Below are positions 18,643 through 27,224 of a stretch of DNA of 64,000 nucleotides, one piece after another. Each line of letters opens with the position of its first letter. Positions within the stretch are counted from its first letter, which is position 1. A program made the translations under genes and the position numbers. The notes under the pieces are model-generated. The model made no database searches, had not been told where the DNA came from, and saw only the letters and a list, made by a program, of their open reading frames with translations. The DNA comes from Geminicoccus harenae (lineage in GTDB: Bacteria > Pseudomonadota > Alphaproteobacteria > Geminicoccales > Geminicoccaceae), in contig NZ_JABGCL010000002.1 of the NCBI RefSeq assembly GCF_019800005.1, forward strand, positions 124,001 to 188,000, given 5' to 3'.

Positions 18643-20351
18643 GTCTTGGCGGGCGCCGGGCTCGGCTTGCCGTGGCGCTTCATGATGTACCACTGCTGCA
18701 GGACCGACAGCGTGTTGTTCCACGCCCAGTAGATCACCAGGCCCGCCGGGAAGGTGGCGAACATGAAGATGAAGATCAGCGGCAGGTACTGCATCAGCTT
18801 GGCCTGCAGCGGGTCGGGCGGCTGCGGGTTCAGCTTCTGCTGGATGAACATCGTGGCACCCATGATGAGCGGCCAGATGCCGATCATCAGGAAAGCCGGG
18901 GGATCCCACGGGATCAGGCCGAACAGGTTGAAGATCGTGGTCGGGTCGGGCGCGGACAGGTCCCGGATCCAGCCGAAGAACGGCGCGTGGCGCATCTCGA
19001 TCGAGACGAACAGCACCTTGTAGAGCGCGAAGAAGACCGGGATCTGCACCAGGATCGGCAGGCAGCCCGACACCGGGTTGACCTTCTCGCGCTTGTAGAG
19101 CGCCATCAGCTCGACCTGCATCTTCTGCCGGTCGTCGGAAAAGCGCTCGCGCAGCTTCTCCATCTCGGGCTGGAGCGCCTTCATGGCGCTCATCGACTTG
19201 TACGACTTGTTGGCCAGCGGGAAGAGGACGATCTTGACCAGCAGGGTCAGGCCCAGGATCGCGATGCCGTAATTGCCGGTCGCGTGGAAGAGCCAGTTCA
19301 GGATATGGAAGAACGGCTTGGTCAGGAAGTAGAACCAGCCGAAGTCCACGGCCCGGTCGAACAGCGGGATGTTCAGCTCCTCGCTGTAGCGATCGAGGAG
19401 ATTGACCTCCTTGGCGCCGACGAACAGGTGCTCGGTCATCTCGAAGGTCTGGCCGGGCTGGATCGTGACCGGCTCGCCCAGATAGTCGGCCTGGTACTTG
19501 TCGAGCCCGTTGTCCTGCACGTGGCGGAACGTGGCCTTCACCGGCTTGTCCTGCGCCGGCACCAGCGAGGTCAGCCAGTACTTGTCGGTGAAGCCCAGCC
19601 AGCCGCCCGTGGTGTCGTACTGGTGCGCCTCCTCGACGACATCTGAGTAGTTCGGCTCCTCCAGGCGCTCCTGGAAGACCCCGATCGGCCCCTCGTGGAG
19701 GATGTAGTAGCCGAGCGTTTGCGGCGTGCCCCAGCGGCCGATCAGGCCGTAGGGATGCAGCGTCACCGGCTGGTCGGTGTCGTTGCGCACCGACCGGCCG
19801 ACCTTGAACATGAAGTCGTTGTCGAGGGCCAGCGTCTTGCCGAAGGTCAGGCCCTGGCCGTTGTCCCAGGTCATGGTGACCGGCTTGCCGGCACCCACCG
19901 CCTCGCCATCGGCCCGCCACATCGTCTCGGCACCGGGCACGGCGACCGGATTGGCCTGGTCGGGGACCCAGCCGAACTCGGCGAAATAGGCGCCGGGGCC
20001 GCGCACGGGATCCAATAGGCGGATCTCGGGCGAGGTCGGCTCCACCGTTTCCCGGTAGTCGGCGAGCTGGATGTCGTCGATCCGGCCGCCCCTCAGCGAC
20101 AGGCTGCCGTCGATCCGGCCATTGTCGATCTGGACGCGCGGCGCATCCTCGGCCACGGCGCCGGCCGTGGGTGCAGCACCGGGTGCGGCCTGGTTGGCCG
20201 GCTGGTTCCTCGCCAGTTCCTCGACGCTCTGTGCGGCCTGCTGCTGCTCCTGTGCCTGGCGCAGGCGCGGCAGCTCGTAGAAATACTGGAAGCCCAGGAT
20301 GATCGCGACCGAGAAGACGATGGCCACGATGAGATTACGCTGGTCGCCCAT
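18639..20351 (-). CDS. yidC: Membrane protein insertase YidC
   Basis: Inserts and folds inner-membrane proteins, alone or with SecYEG. The 570-residue protein is the Gram-negative long form: an N-terminal anchor (NLIVAIVFSVAIILGF), a large periplasmic beta-domain (about 60-340), then the conserved five-helix core with GNYGIAILGLTLLVK and the C-terminal PVSGCLPILVQIPVFFALYK region. It sits in the conserved rpmH-rnpA-yidD-yidC order, with yidD ending 21 bases upstream. Confidence 0.97.
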   Translation of the reverse strand: MGDQRNLIVAIVFSVAIILGFQYFYELPRLRQAQEQQQAAQSVEELARNQPANQAAPGAAPTAGAVAEDAPRVQIDNGRIDGSLSLRGGRIDDIQLADYRETVEPTSPEIRLLDPVRGPGAYFAEFGWVPDQANPVAVPGAETMWRADGEAVGAGKPVTMTWDNGQGLTFGKTLALDNDFMFKVGRSVRNDTDQPVTLHPYGLIGRWGTPQTLGYYILHEGPIGVFQERLEEPNYSDVVEEAHQYDTTGGWLGFTDKYWLTSLVPAQDKPVKATFRHVQDNGLDKYQADYLGEPVTIQPGQTFEMTEHLFVGAKEVNLLDRYSEELNIPLFDRAVDFGWFYFLTKPFFHILNWLFHATGNYGIAILGLTLLVKIVLFPLANKSYKSMSAMKALQPEMEKLRERFSDDRQKMQVELMALYKREKVNPVSGCLPILVQIPVFFALYKVLFVSIEMRHAPFFGWIRDLSAPDPTTIFNLFGLIPWDPPAFLMIGIWPLIMGATMFIQQKLNPQPPDPLQAKLMQYLPLIFIFMFATFPAGLVIYWAWNNTLSVLQQWYIMKRHGKPSPAPAKT

Positions 20352-20372
20352 ATGAGCTCGATCTCCAGGCGA

Positions 20373-20633
20373 TCAGACTTTCTGCCCGGCCGAACAGGCC
20401 GGGCGCTGCCGCCGAGGCGGGACGGGGTCGAAGCCGAAGCCACCCCAGGGATGGCACCGGCACAGGCGCACGACGCCCAGGCGCAGGCCGCGCAGCGGCC
20501 CATGGGTGTCGATCGCCTGCTGCATGTAGCGCGAGCAACTGGGCTCGAAGCGGCAGGCAGGCCCAAGTAGGGGCGAAACCAGCAACCGCCAAGCGCCGAA
20601 CAGCGAAGCCGTGACGATCCGCGCCGCCCTCAC
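20373..20633 (-). CDS. yidD: Membrane protein insertion efficiency factor YidD
   Basis: An 86-residue amphipathic inner-membrane-associated protein that helps YidC-dependent insertion. The diagnostic motif CRFEPSCSRYMQQAI with its Cys pair is present, followed by RGLRLGVVRLCRCHPWGGFGFDPVP. The start is a GTG at 20633 overlapping the rnpA stop by 4 bases (GTGA). The Arg/Gln-rich C-terminal tail is short, as is usual. Confidence 0.94.
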   Translation of the reverse strand: MRAARIVTASLFGAWRLLVSPLLGPACRFEPSCSRYMQQAIDTHGPLRGLRLGVVRLCRCHPWGGFGFDPVPPRRQRPACSAGQKV

Positions 20634-20989
20634 TGCCGGGCGTTCCCGGTAGTACCGGCCCGGATCTTGGCCAGGGCCTGCGTCAGGTCCTCGCGGAGCA
20701 CGCCAAAGGGCAGCGTCGGGGTCTGCGGCCGGGCGATCAGGACCAGGTCGAGACCGGCGGGAGCCATCGTGGGAACCAACTCCCGCACCAAGGCGCGCAG
20801 GCGCCGCTTGGCGCGGTTGCGGACCACCGCACCGCCGACCTTGCGGCTGGCGGTGAAGCCGATGCCGGTACGCTCGTCGGGCACGACCCGCGCCGCATAC
20901 TGCACGACCATGCCGCTGCCGTGCCACCGCCGGCCCTTGGCGACCCGCAGGAAATCGGGCCGCTTCTTCAGGATCTCGGTCGCTGCCAC
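20630..20989 (-). CDS. rnpA: Ribonuclease P protein component
   Basis: Basic 119-residue protein subunit of RNase P, which trims tRNA 5' ends together with the M1 RNA. The conserved RNR motif is present as VRNRAKRRLRALVRE, preceded by GIGFTASRKVGGAV. The alphaproteobacterial opening LKKRPDFLRVAKGRRW is clear. It lies 13 bases downstream of rpmH and overlaps yidD. Confidence 0.96.
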   Translation of the reverse strand: MAATEILKKRPDFLRVAKGRRWHGSGMVVQYAARVVPDERTGIGFTASRKVGGAVVRNRAKRRLRALVRELVPTMAPAGLDLVLIARPQTPTLPFGVLREDLTQALAKIRAGTTGNARQ

Positions 20990-21002
20990 GCCGCCTCCGG
21001 GC

Positions 21003-21137
21003 TCAGGCCGACAGGCGCTTCCTGCCGCGGGCGCGACGACGCGCGATCACCTTGCGGCCGCCGACCGTCTCCATGCGGGCACGGAAGCCATGGCGGCGCT
21101 TCCGCACGATCTTGCTGGGCTGATAAGTCCGCTTCAC
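21003..21137 (-). CDS. rpmH: 50S ribosomal protein L34
   Basis: A 44-residue, Arg/Lys-rich ribosomal protein. The opening KRTYQPS(K) and the tail [13 protein letters not shown] are diagnostic. The start is a GTG at 21137. It is the first gene of the rpmH-rnpA-yidD-yidC-yihA-argB transcript, with a good promoter about 100 bases upstream. Confidence 0.97.
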   Translation of the reverse strand: MKRTYQPSKIVRKRRHGFRARMETVGGRKVIARRRARGRKRLSA

Positions 21138-21230
21138 GAGCGTTACTCGACATCTGAGAGGGGTGACAGGCGCCGCATCGAATTCGACGCAACCAGCGTC
21201 GTCGGCAGCCGCCGGCGACGTCGGGGCTGC

Positions 21231-21259
21231 TGATAGGGGTGTTGGCGCGCATTTGTCAA
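21231..21259 (-). promoter_or_regulatory. Probable housekeeping sigma promoter for rpmH
   Basis: On the minus strand a perfect TTGACA (21254-21259) is followed after 17 bases by CTATCA (21231-21236), a fair -10. It lies about 95 bases before the rpmH start and is AT-richer than its surroundings. This is the best promoter match seen in the window. Confidence 0.6.
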
Positions 21260-21399
21260 ATGTGCGTGTCACCTTTAGACGTCGGCGGGGATGTGTTTCG
21301 GCCGGCCGGCCTTGCGTCCGCACACAGTGGGCCTATCCTGTCGGGCTGGCCGGTCCGGGCGGGTGCGCCGCCGTAGCGGACGCGATCGGAAGAAGCAGA

Positions 21400-22866
21400 T
21401 TGTACGACGCGGCAAAGCAGTTGCAGCCGGCCAGGCGCAGCCTGAAGACCAAGATCATCGTCCTGGTGATCGCGATCCTGGTCTGCGTCGAGCTGGCCGT
21501 GCTCACCTGGTCGGTGGCGACCTACCGCTATGAGCGGCTGGAACGCCAGATGACCCAGGACATGCTGGTGGCCGACGCGATCGCGATCATGCGCCCGTTC
21601 GCGCCCGACGGCACCGACACTTCCACGCCGGACGAGATCCTGAACCTGATGCGCAGCCTGCGCAGCAACGGGCTGATCGTCCGCTCGGACAACACGGAGT
21701 GGCGGGTCGGCACGATCTTCGAGCGCAGCGAGATCGACGGCGTGTTCGATCTCGACCAGCCGCCGGGCATCGCCACCAAGATCGCGCAGGCCTTCGACCT
21801 GCTGCTGTTCGGCGGCGGGCGGGAGATCGTGCTGGTGCAGCGCTCGCCCGTCCAGGTGGGCTCGCTGGTCGAGGTGTTCACCAGCGACGACGAGTTGCGC
21901 GCCCAGACGCTCCGCCACGCCCTGGACATGGCGCTGGTGTCGCTGCTGGTGACCCTGGCCCTGGGCTGGGCGCTGGTCGTGACCCTGGACCGCTGGATCG
22001 TGGCGCCGATCATCCGGATCTCGCAGGAGGTGATGGCGTTCCACGCCAATCCCGAGGACGAGAGCCTGGATCATCCGCCGAGCGGGCGGGACGACGAGAT
22101 CGGTGGGCTGGAGCGGGTGGTCGACGAGATGCGGACCGAGGTGCGCGCGGCCCTGCGCCAGCAGACCCGGCTGGCGACGCTGGGCGCTGCGGTCAGCCGG
22201 GTGAACCACGACCTGCGCAACATGCTCTCCACCGCCGTCCTCTTGTCCGACACGCTCGAGCGCAGCCAGGACCCCGAGGTGCGCCGGATCGCCCCCCGGC
22301 TGATCGACAGCCTGGAGCGGGCGACCCGCCTGTGCACCGACGTGCTGCGCTTTGCCCGGGACGAGAAGCCACGCCTGGTCGAGACCGACTTCGCCCTGAT
22401 CCGGCTGGCCGAGGAGGTGGACGACGCCACGCCGCCGCTCAGCGCCTCGCCGGTGCGCCTGAGCATCGACATGGCCGAGGATCTCATCGTCCATGCCGAC
22501 CGGGACCAGATGTTCCGGGCGCTGCAGAATCTGGTGCGCAACGCATACGAGGCGCTCGCCGGCCGGACCGACGGACAGGTCGCGATCCGGGCCGGCCGCG
22601 CCGAGGGTCATGTCTGGATCGACGTCGCCGACAACGGCCCGGGCGTCTCCGAGGGCACGCTGCAATGGCTGTTCCACCCGTTCCGGGCCAAGGAGAAGCT
22701 GGGCGGCAGCGGCCTGGGCCTGGCGATCGTGCGCGAGATCATGCGTGGCCATGGCGGCGAGATCGAGCTGGCGGAAACCGGCCCCGCCGGCACGACGTTT
22801 CGTCTGCGCCTGCCGCAGCGCCGCCAGTCGGCCCCGCGCCCGGCGGCCAGGGAGACGGCGCTATGA
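21400..22866 (+). CDS. Membrane sensor histidine kinase with HAMP domain
   Basis: A 488-residue kinase that senses an unknown periplasmic or membrane signal and autophosphorylates on His. Layout: first membrane helix about 17-41, a sensor loop of some 130 residues without a recognised fold, second helix about 176-197, HAMP-like linker to about 250, H-box VNHDLRN with His270, N-box QNLVRNAYEA near 377, G1 DNGPG near 411 and G2 GGSGLGLA near 435. TTG 21400 with GGAAG about 7 bases upstream gives a sensible short cytoplasmic N-tail. No response regulator is adjacent. Its stop overlaps the start of a lipoprotein gene by 4 bases, so signalling and lipoprotein are coupled. Confidence 0.9.
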   Translation: MYDAAKQLQPARRSLKTKIIVLVIAILVCVELAVLTWSVATYRYERLERQMTQDMLVADAIAIMRPFAPDGTDTSTPDEILNLMRSLRSNGLIVRSDNTEWRVGTIFERSEIDGVFDLDQPPGIATKIAQAFDLLLFGGGREIVLVQRSPVQVGSLVEVFTSDDELRAQTLRHALDMALVSLLVTLALGWALVVTLDRWIVAPIIRISQEVMAFHANPEDESLDHPPSGRDDEIGGLERVVDEMRTEVRAALRQQTRLATLGAAVSRVNHDLRNMLSTAVLLSDTLERSQDPEVRRIAPRLIDSLERATRLCTDVLRFARDEKPRLVETDFALIRLAEEVDDATPPLSASPVRLSIDMAEDLIVHADRDQMFRALQNLVRNAYEALAGRTDGQVAIRAGRAEGHVWIDVADNGPGVSEGTLQWLFHPFRAKEKLGGSGLGLAIVREIMRGHGGEIELAETGPAGTTFRLRLPQRRQSAPRPAARETAL

Positions 22867-23282
22867 ACCGCGAGTTCCACTCTTCTCATCGCCGCCGGGC
22901 CGGCAGGGCGTGCAAGGTTTTGGGCCTGGGCCTGGCGCTCCTGCTCATGGGCTGCGCGGCCGCACGGGACCTCGGACCCTATACCGACCTGCGCTGGAAG
23001 ATCGAGAGCTACTATCGCGACCATGCCTGGGAGGAGGGTGCACGCTGCGTCCTGCCCCGCATGTCGATCACCCAGTGGGAGGTCCTGGAGGAGACGCCGG
23101 ACAAGCTGGTGATCGGCGTCCGCTATGCCTGGGCGGACGACCGCAACTCCGGCTTCGACCCGGAGCTCGGCCGCAGCCAGGCCGGCACCTGCCAGGGCTT
23201 CAATTCCCGGGTGTTCACGGTCGTGCGCGGCCCGGCCGGCATGCAGGTGGAGTCGATGACGGGCGAGCAACGACGGCGATGA
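22863..23282 (+). CDS. Predicted lipoprotein A, paralogue of the next gene, unknown function
   Basis: A 139-residue protein with a basic n-region, a hydrophobic core and lipobox LLMGC (Cys31). The mature part is soluble and small, with two further Cys residues. Comparison by eye with the next gene shows one shared pattern: YY-x2-H-x2-EE-x2-RC-x-LP-x-M, later Y-x-W-x-D-x-R, a Cys-x-Gly, R-x-F, and a final SM-(T/S)-GEQR. I do not recognise the family. It overlaps the histidine kinase stop by 4 bases (ATGA) and is followed after one base by its paralogue. Confidence 0.75.
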   Translation: MNREFHSSHRRRAGRACKVLGLGLALLLMGCAAARDLGPYTDLRWKIESYYRDHAWEEGARCVLPRMSITQWEVLEETPDKLVIGVRYAWADDRNSGFDPELGRSQAGTCQGFNSRVFTVVRGPAGMQVESMTGEQRRR

Positions 23283-23283
23283 G

Positions 23284-23634
23284 ATGGTGACGACGAGGTG
23301 GACGTGCGGCCTGGCCTCCCTGGCGGGTCTCCTGCTGATAGGCTGTGCCACGGGCGGCCCGCTGCCCGACCATCCGGGGCTGGCGGTGGCACTGGAGCGC
23401 TATTACGCGCGGCACGGCATCGAGGAGGACGGGCGCTGCCCGCTGCCCGAGATGCGGCTGACGGATGCCGAGATCACCGGCGAGCAGGGCGGCCGGATGA
23501 CGGTGGTGGCCGACTATCGCTGGGTGGACCGGCGCCGCGGCGGCGGGGTAGCGCAGTCCTGCCTGGGCACCGGCACCCGCACCTTCATGCTCTACCAGGG
23601 ACGGGTGATGTCGATGAGCGGCGAGCAGCGCTGA
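23284..23634 (+). CDS. Predicted lipoprotein B, paralogue of the preceding gene
   Basis: A 116-residue protein with lipobox LLIGC (Cys21). The mature domain repeats the pattern of lipoprotein A, including ALERYYARH, RCPLPEM, DYRWVDRR and the ending SMSGEQR, so the pair arose by tandem duplication and divergence. The two Cys that align with those of lipoprotein A may form a disulfide. ATG 23284 begins one base after the preceding stop. It ends 19 bases before the convergent HlyD-type gene. Function unknown; a ligand-binding or sensor-modulating role for the upstream kinase is inference. Confidence 0.75.
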   Translation: MVTTRWTCGLASLAGLLLIGCATGGPLPDHPGLAVALERYYARHGIEEDGRCPLPEMRLTDAEITGEQGGRMTVVADYRWVDRRRGGGVAQSCLGTGTRTFMLYQGRVMSMSGEQR

Positions 23635-23653
23635 CCGGTGCCGACGGGCCGGC

Positions 23654-24967
23654 TCAAAGCTCGGAGAACGCCTCGTCACCGATCCGCTGGAGCTGGTCGG
23701 TCAGGTAGCTGAGCACGGTGCGGCGCCCGACCTCGATCTCGACGTCGACCAGCATGCCCGGCTGGATCCTGGGGCCGTGCGCCGCCGCCTCCGCTGCCGT
23801 CACCACCGTCACCGCATAGACCGGCGGCCCGTCCGGCCGCTCGCGCCTGGCATCCGGCGCGATCTTGTCCAGCCGGCCGTCCAGCGCGCCGTAGCGCACG
23901 AAGTCGAAGGCGTGGACCTTCACCCGGGCGGTCATGCCTTCCTTCAGGTGGCCGATATCCTCGTTGCGGATCCGCGCCGCCACGACCAGCCCCTCGCCGG
24001 ACGGGACCAGCTTCATGATCGGCTGGTTCGCCGCGACCGACTGGCCGGTGGCGCTCACCTGGATGTCCTGGACGAAGCCCGCCACCGGTGCGGTCACCGC
24101 CAGGCCGCGCAGCAGCGCCTCCTGGTTCTGCAGCTGCCGGGCCAGGCGGTCGCGCTCGGCCACCACCGTGGCCAGCTCGCCCAGCGTGCGCGAGCGCCGC
24201 TCGCTGTCGATCGAGCCCGCGCGGTTGCGGGTCTCCTCCAGCTCGGCGCGGGCGCTGACGAGCTGCTGCTCGGCCTTGGCTAGCTCGCCCGCCAGCTCGG
24301 CCACCTGCTGCTCGACCGCCACCAGCTTCATGCGCGGGTAGAGCTCGCGCGCCGCCAGCTCGCGCACCGCATCGAGCTGCTGGCGTTGCAGGGCCAGGCT
24401 GTCGCGCAGCCGGGCGATCTCCGCGGCCGCGGCCCGGGTCTCGGCAGTTTTGGCCCGGACCTGCTCGGCCAGGACCTGCTTTTCCCCCGCCAGCGCCTCG
24501 ATGCGGGCGCGGGCCAGCCGGAGCTGGTCCTGGAGCAGGGCCGGATCGGCACTGCCGGCAAGGCCGGTGAAATCCGGCTCCCGCCCGTCCGCTTCGGCCT
24601 GCAGCCGGATTGCCGCCGCGGTCGCCTCGGCCAGCCGCGCTGCCACGTCCAGCCATTCGCCGTTGCGGATCTCCGGGTCGAAGCGGACCAGCACCGCACC
24701 CGCCTCGACGTGCTGGCCCTCCTCCACCAGGATCTCGGCGATCCGACCGCCACTCGGGTGGTTGATCACCTTGGCCCGCCCGACCGGCTCGACCTGCCCC
24801 TCGGCCCGGACCACCTGCTCGACCTGCGCCCAGGCCATCCAGCCGACCAGAGTGGCGAACAGGGCGGAGATCGTCACCACCAGCACCCGCGCCAGCGGCG
24901 AGGCGCGCCGCTCGATCAGGCCCTGGGCATCGGGGAGGAAGTCGGCCCAGCTCGTGAGCAGCGCCAT
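23654..24967 (-). CDS. Type I secretion periplasmic adaptor, HlyD family
   Basis: A 437-residue membrane-fusion protein that links an inner-membrane ABC exporter to an outer-membrane channel. It has one N-terminal helix (about 25-46), a lipoyl half-motif around GQVEPVGRAKVINHPSGG, a long Ala/Glu/Arg-rich coiled coil (about 100-260), the second half-domain (VTAPVAGFVQDI) and a beta-barrel with DFVRYGALDG and VTVV. GGAGG lies 5 bases before ATG 24967. It follows the ABC transporter gene by 16 bases on the same strand. No TolC-like gene is present in the window. Confidence 0.92.
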   Translation of the reverse strand: MALLTSWADFLPDAQGLIERRASPLARVLVVTISALFATLVGWMAWAQVEQVVRAEGQVEPVGRAKVINHPSGGRIAEILVEEGQHVEAGAVLVRFDPEIRNGEWLDVAARLAEATAAAIRLQAEADGREPDFTGLAGSADPALLQDQLRLARARIEALAGEKQVLAEQVRAKTAETRAAAAEIARLRDSLALQRQQLDAVRELAARELYPRMKLVAVEQQVAELAGELAKAEQQLVSARAELEETRNRAGSIDSERRSRTLGELATVVAERDRLARQLQNQEALLRGLAVTAPVAGFVQDIQVSATGQSVAANQPIMKLVPSGEGLVVAARIRNEDIGHLKEGMTARVKVHAFDFVRYGALDGRLDKIAPDARRERPDGPPVYAVTVVTAAEAAAHGPRIQPGMLVDVEIEVGRRTVLSYLTDQLQRIGDEAFSEL

Positions 24968-24983
24968 GGGAGCCTCCGGCAGG

Positions 24984-27125
24984 TCAGGAAACGGCGTGGA
25001 GGTTGGCGCGCTGGGCGCGGCCGGAGAGCTGGGCCACCATCTCGGCAGCGGGGCCCTGGCGGATGATCTTGCCATGCCCCAGCACCACCACCTGGTCGCA
25101 CATGGCGAGCGCGGCGATCCGGTGGGTCACCAGCACGACCGTCCGCCCGGCCGCGGCCCGGCGCAGATTGGCGAGGAACAGTTCCTCGGTGGCGGCATCC
25201 AGGGCGCTGGTGGCCTCGTCCAGCACCAGGATGCGCGGGTTGCGCACCAGGGCCCGGGCGATCGCGACGAGCTGGCGCTGGCCGGTGGAGAGGCCGGTGC
25301 CACGCTCGCCCAGGCGCGTGTCGTACCCCTCGGCCATGCGCTGGACCGCCTCGTGCAGGCCCACGAAGCGGGCGGCCGCGATCACCCGGGCAAAGCTCTT
25401 GTCGGGTGCGCCCAGCGTGATGTTCTCCGCGATCGTCCCGGCGAACAGCTGCACGTCCTGCGGGACCACGCCGATCTGGGAGCGGTAGACGGCGGGGCTC
25501 AGCCGGCGCACGTCGAAATCGTCGATCAGCACCCGCCCAGCCGTCGGCTGTTCCACGCCCAGGAGCAGCTTGACCAGCGTGCTCTTGCCCGAGCCCGGCG
25601 CCCCGGTGATGCCGACGATCCGGCCGGGCTCGACGGTGAGCGTCACGTCGTCCACCGCGGCGCGGCCGTCACCGTGATAGCCGAAGCTCACCCCGTCGAG
25701 CTGCAGGCGGCCCTCCAGCCGGACATCGCCCTGGCCGCGCGCCTCGCTGCCCTCGATCGGCTCACCCATCAGCGTGTCCAGCCGCGCGAACGCCTCGCGG
25801 ACCGTCTGCAGCTCCCGCCAAGCACCGAAGATCTGGCGCAGCGGGGCGAGCGCGCGAGCCCCCAGGATGCTGGCGGCGACCAGCGCGCCGATGGTGAGCT
25901 CGCCCGCCACGATCAGGCGGGCGCCGACATAGACCAGGGCCAGTGCCGCCGCCTGCTGCAGGCCGAGGCCCAGGGCCGCCGCCAGGCCGGACAGCTCGCC
26001 GGCGCGAAACCCGGTCCAGGCGCTCTCGGCCAGCCGCTTCTCGAACCGGCGCTCCATCTCCGGCTCCAGGCCCAGATATTTGACGGTGAGCGCGTTCAGC
26101 ACGGTCTCCCCCATGGCGGCGGCCTTGGCGGCCTGGGCGCGGAAATGGGCGCGCAGCAGCCGGCCCTGGCCCCGGTGCGTCCACCAGGAAATCAGGAAGA
26201 AGGGCGGGATCGCCAGCAGCACGGTCAGCCCGAGCCGCAGGTCGAGTGCCATCACCGCGCCCAGGAACAGGAGGGAGAAGGCCAGGTCCACCAGGACCAA
26301 CGGCATCTGCGAGGTGAAGAAGCTGCGGATCGGCTCGAGCTGGCGCAGCCGCTCCACCATCTGGCCGGCCGACATCTGCTCGAACACGCGAAACGGCAGG
26401 CGCACGATATGGTGCATGACCTCGGCGCCCAGCGCGGCATCGAGGCGGGCGCCGGCATGGGCGGCGATGTGGGCGCGCACCGCGCGCAGCACCAGCTCGA
26501 ACAGGACGAGGCTGACCATGCCCACGGTGAGCACGTCGAGCGTGCCGAGCGCCGCCTGGCCCACGACCTTGTTGTAGACCACCATCATGAACAAGGGTGC
26601 GGCCAGTGCTATCAGGTTGACCACCACCGAGGCCAGGACCAGCTCGGCCAGCACCGGGCGTAGCCGGCCGAGCAGGACGCTGCGCCAGGAGCCGGCCTCG
26701 CCTGCGTCACGCTCGGCCGGCCGGAGCAGGAGGATTTCCGCTGCGATCTCTGGCAACTGGGCCAGGTCCACGGTCCGCGGCTGCCCGCCCTGGCCATCCG
26801 TCAGCACCACGCCGGCAGCGCTTGCCCCGGTGGCGATCCAGGCTTGGCCCGGATCCCTGCCCAGCACGAGGAAGGGGGTCGGCAGGCCCGGGACGCGCCG
26901 GGGCCTGGGTGCGGTCACCGCCACGTCGAAGCCCAGCCGGTGGGCGAGGCGGGCCAGGTGGCGGCGGTCCACCGGCCCATCGGGGGAGGGAGCGGTCGCC
27001 AGGATCTCGGCCATGGCAACCGGCCGCTCGAGCAGCACGGTGAGCCGTGCGAAGGCGCTCAGGAGCGGGTCGGTGCCGCCAGGATCCTTCTCGACCGCAG
27101 GAGCACGTAGCTTGCTCGTGGACAT
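24984..27125 (-). CDS. Type I secretion system permease/ATPase
   Basis: A 713-residue exporter half-molecule fusing membrane and nucleotide-binding domains, acting as a dimer with the HlyD-type adaptor downstream. The N-terminal 130 residues look like a C39-like domain without the catalytic Cys, as in RTX exporters. Six helices follow (about 150-430). The ATPase has Walker A GAPGSGKST, signature LSTGQRQ, Walker B ILVLDEATSALD and the switch His in VTHR. ATG 27125 is preferred over a TTG three codons upstream. The protein it exports is not evident nearby. Confidence 0.92.
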   Translation of the reverse strand: MSTSKLRAPAVEKDPGGTDPLLSAFARLTVLLERPVAMAEILATAPSPDGPVDRRHLARLAHRLGFDVAVTAPRPRRVPGLPTPFLVLGRDPGQAWIATGASAAGVVLTDGQGGQPRTVDLAQLPEIAAEILLLRPAERDAGEAGSWRSVLLGRLRPVLAELVLASVVVNLIALAAPLFMMVVYNKVVGQAALGTLDVLTVGMVSLVLFELVLRAVRAHIAAHAGARLDAALGAEVMHHIVRLPFRVFEQMSAGQMVERLRQLEPIRSFFTSQMPLVLVDLAFSLLFLGAVMALDLRLGLTVLLAIPPFFLISWWTHRGQGRLLRAHFRAQAAKAAAMGETVLNALTVKYLGLEPEMERRFEKRLAESAWTGFRAGELSGLAAALGLGLQQAAALALVYVGARLIVAGELTIGALVAASILGARALAPLRQIFGAWRELQTVREAFARLDTLMGEPIEGSEARGQGDVRLEGRLQLDGVSFGYHGDGRAAVDDVTLTVEPGRIVGITGAPGSGKSTLVKLLLGVEQPTAGRVLIDDFDVRRLSPAVYRSQIGVVPQDVQLFAGTIAENITLGAPDKSFARVIAAARFVGLHEAVQRMAEGYDTRLGERGTGLSTGQRQLVAIARALVRNPRILVLDEATSALDAATEELFLANLRRAAAGRTVVLVTHRIAALAMCDQVVVLGHGKIIRQGPAAEMVAQLSGRAQRANLHAVS

Positions 27126-27224
27126 GGCGGGCAATCACCCATCAGGAGCATGGCAAGACGCCATATCACCAGATAGAAGATAAGCCCGACATTTTGCAAC
27201 ACTGACGGTTGCAATAGATCCCGA

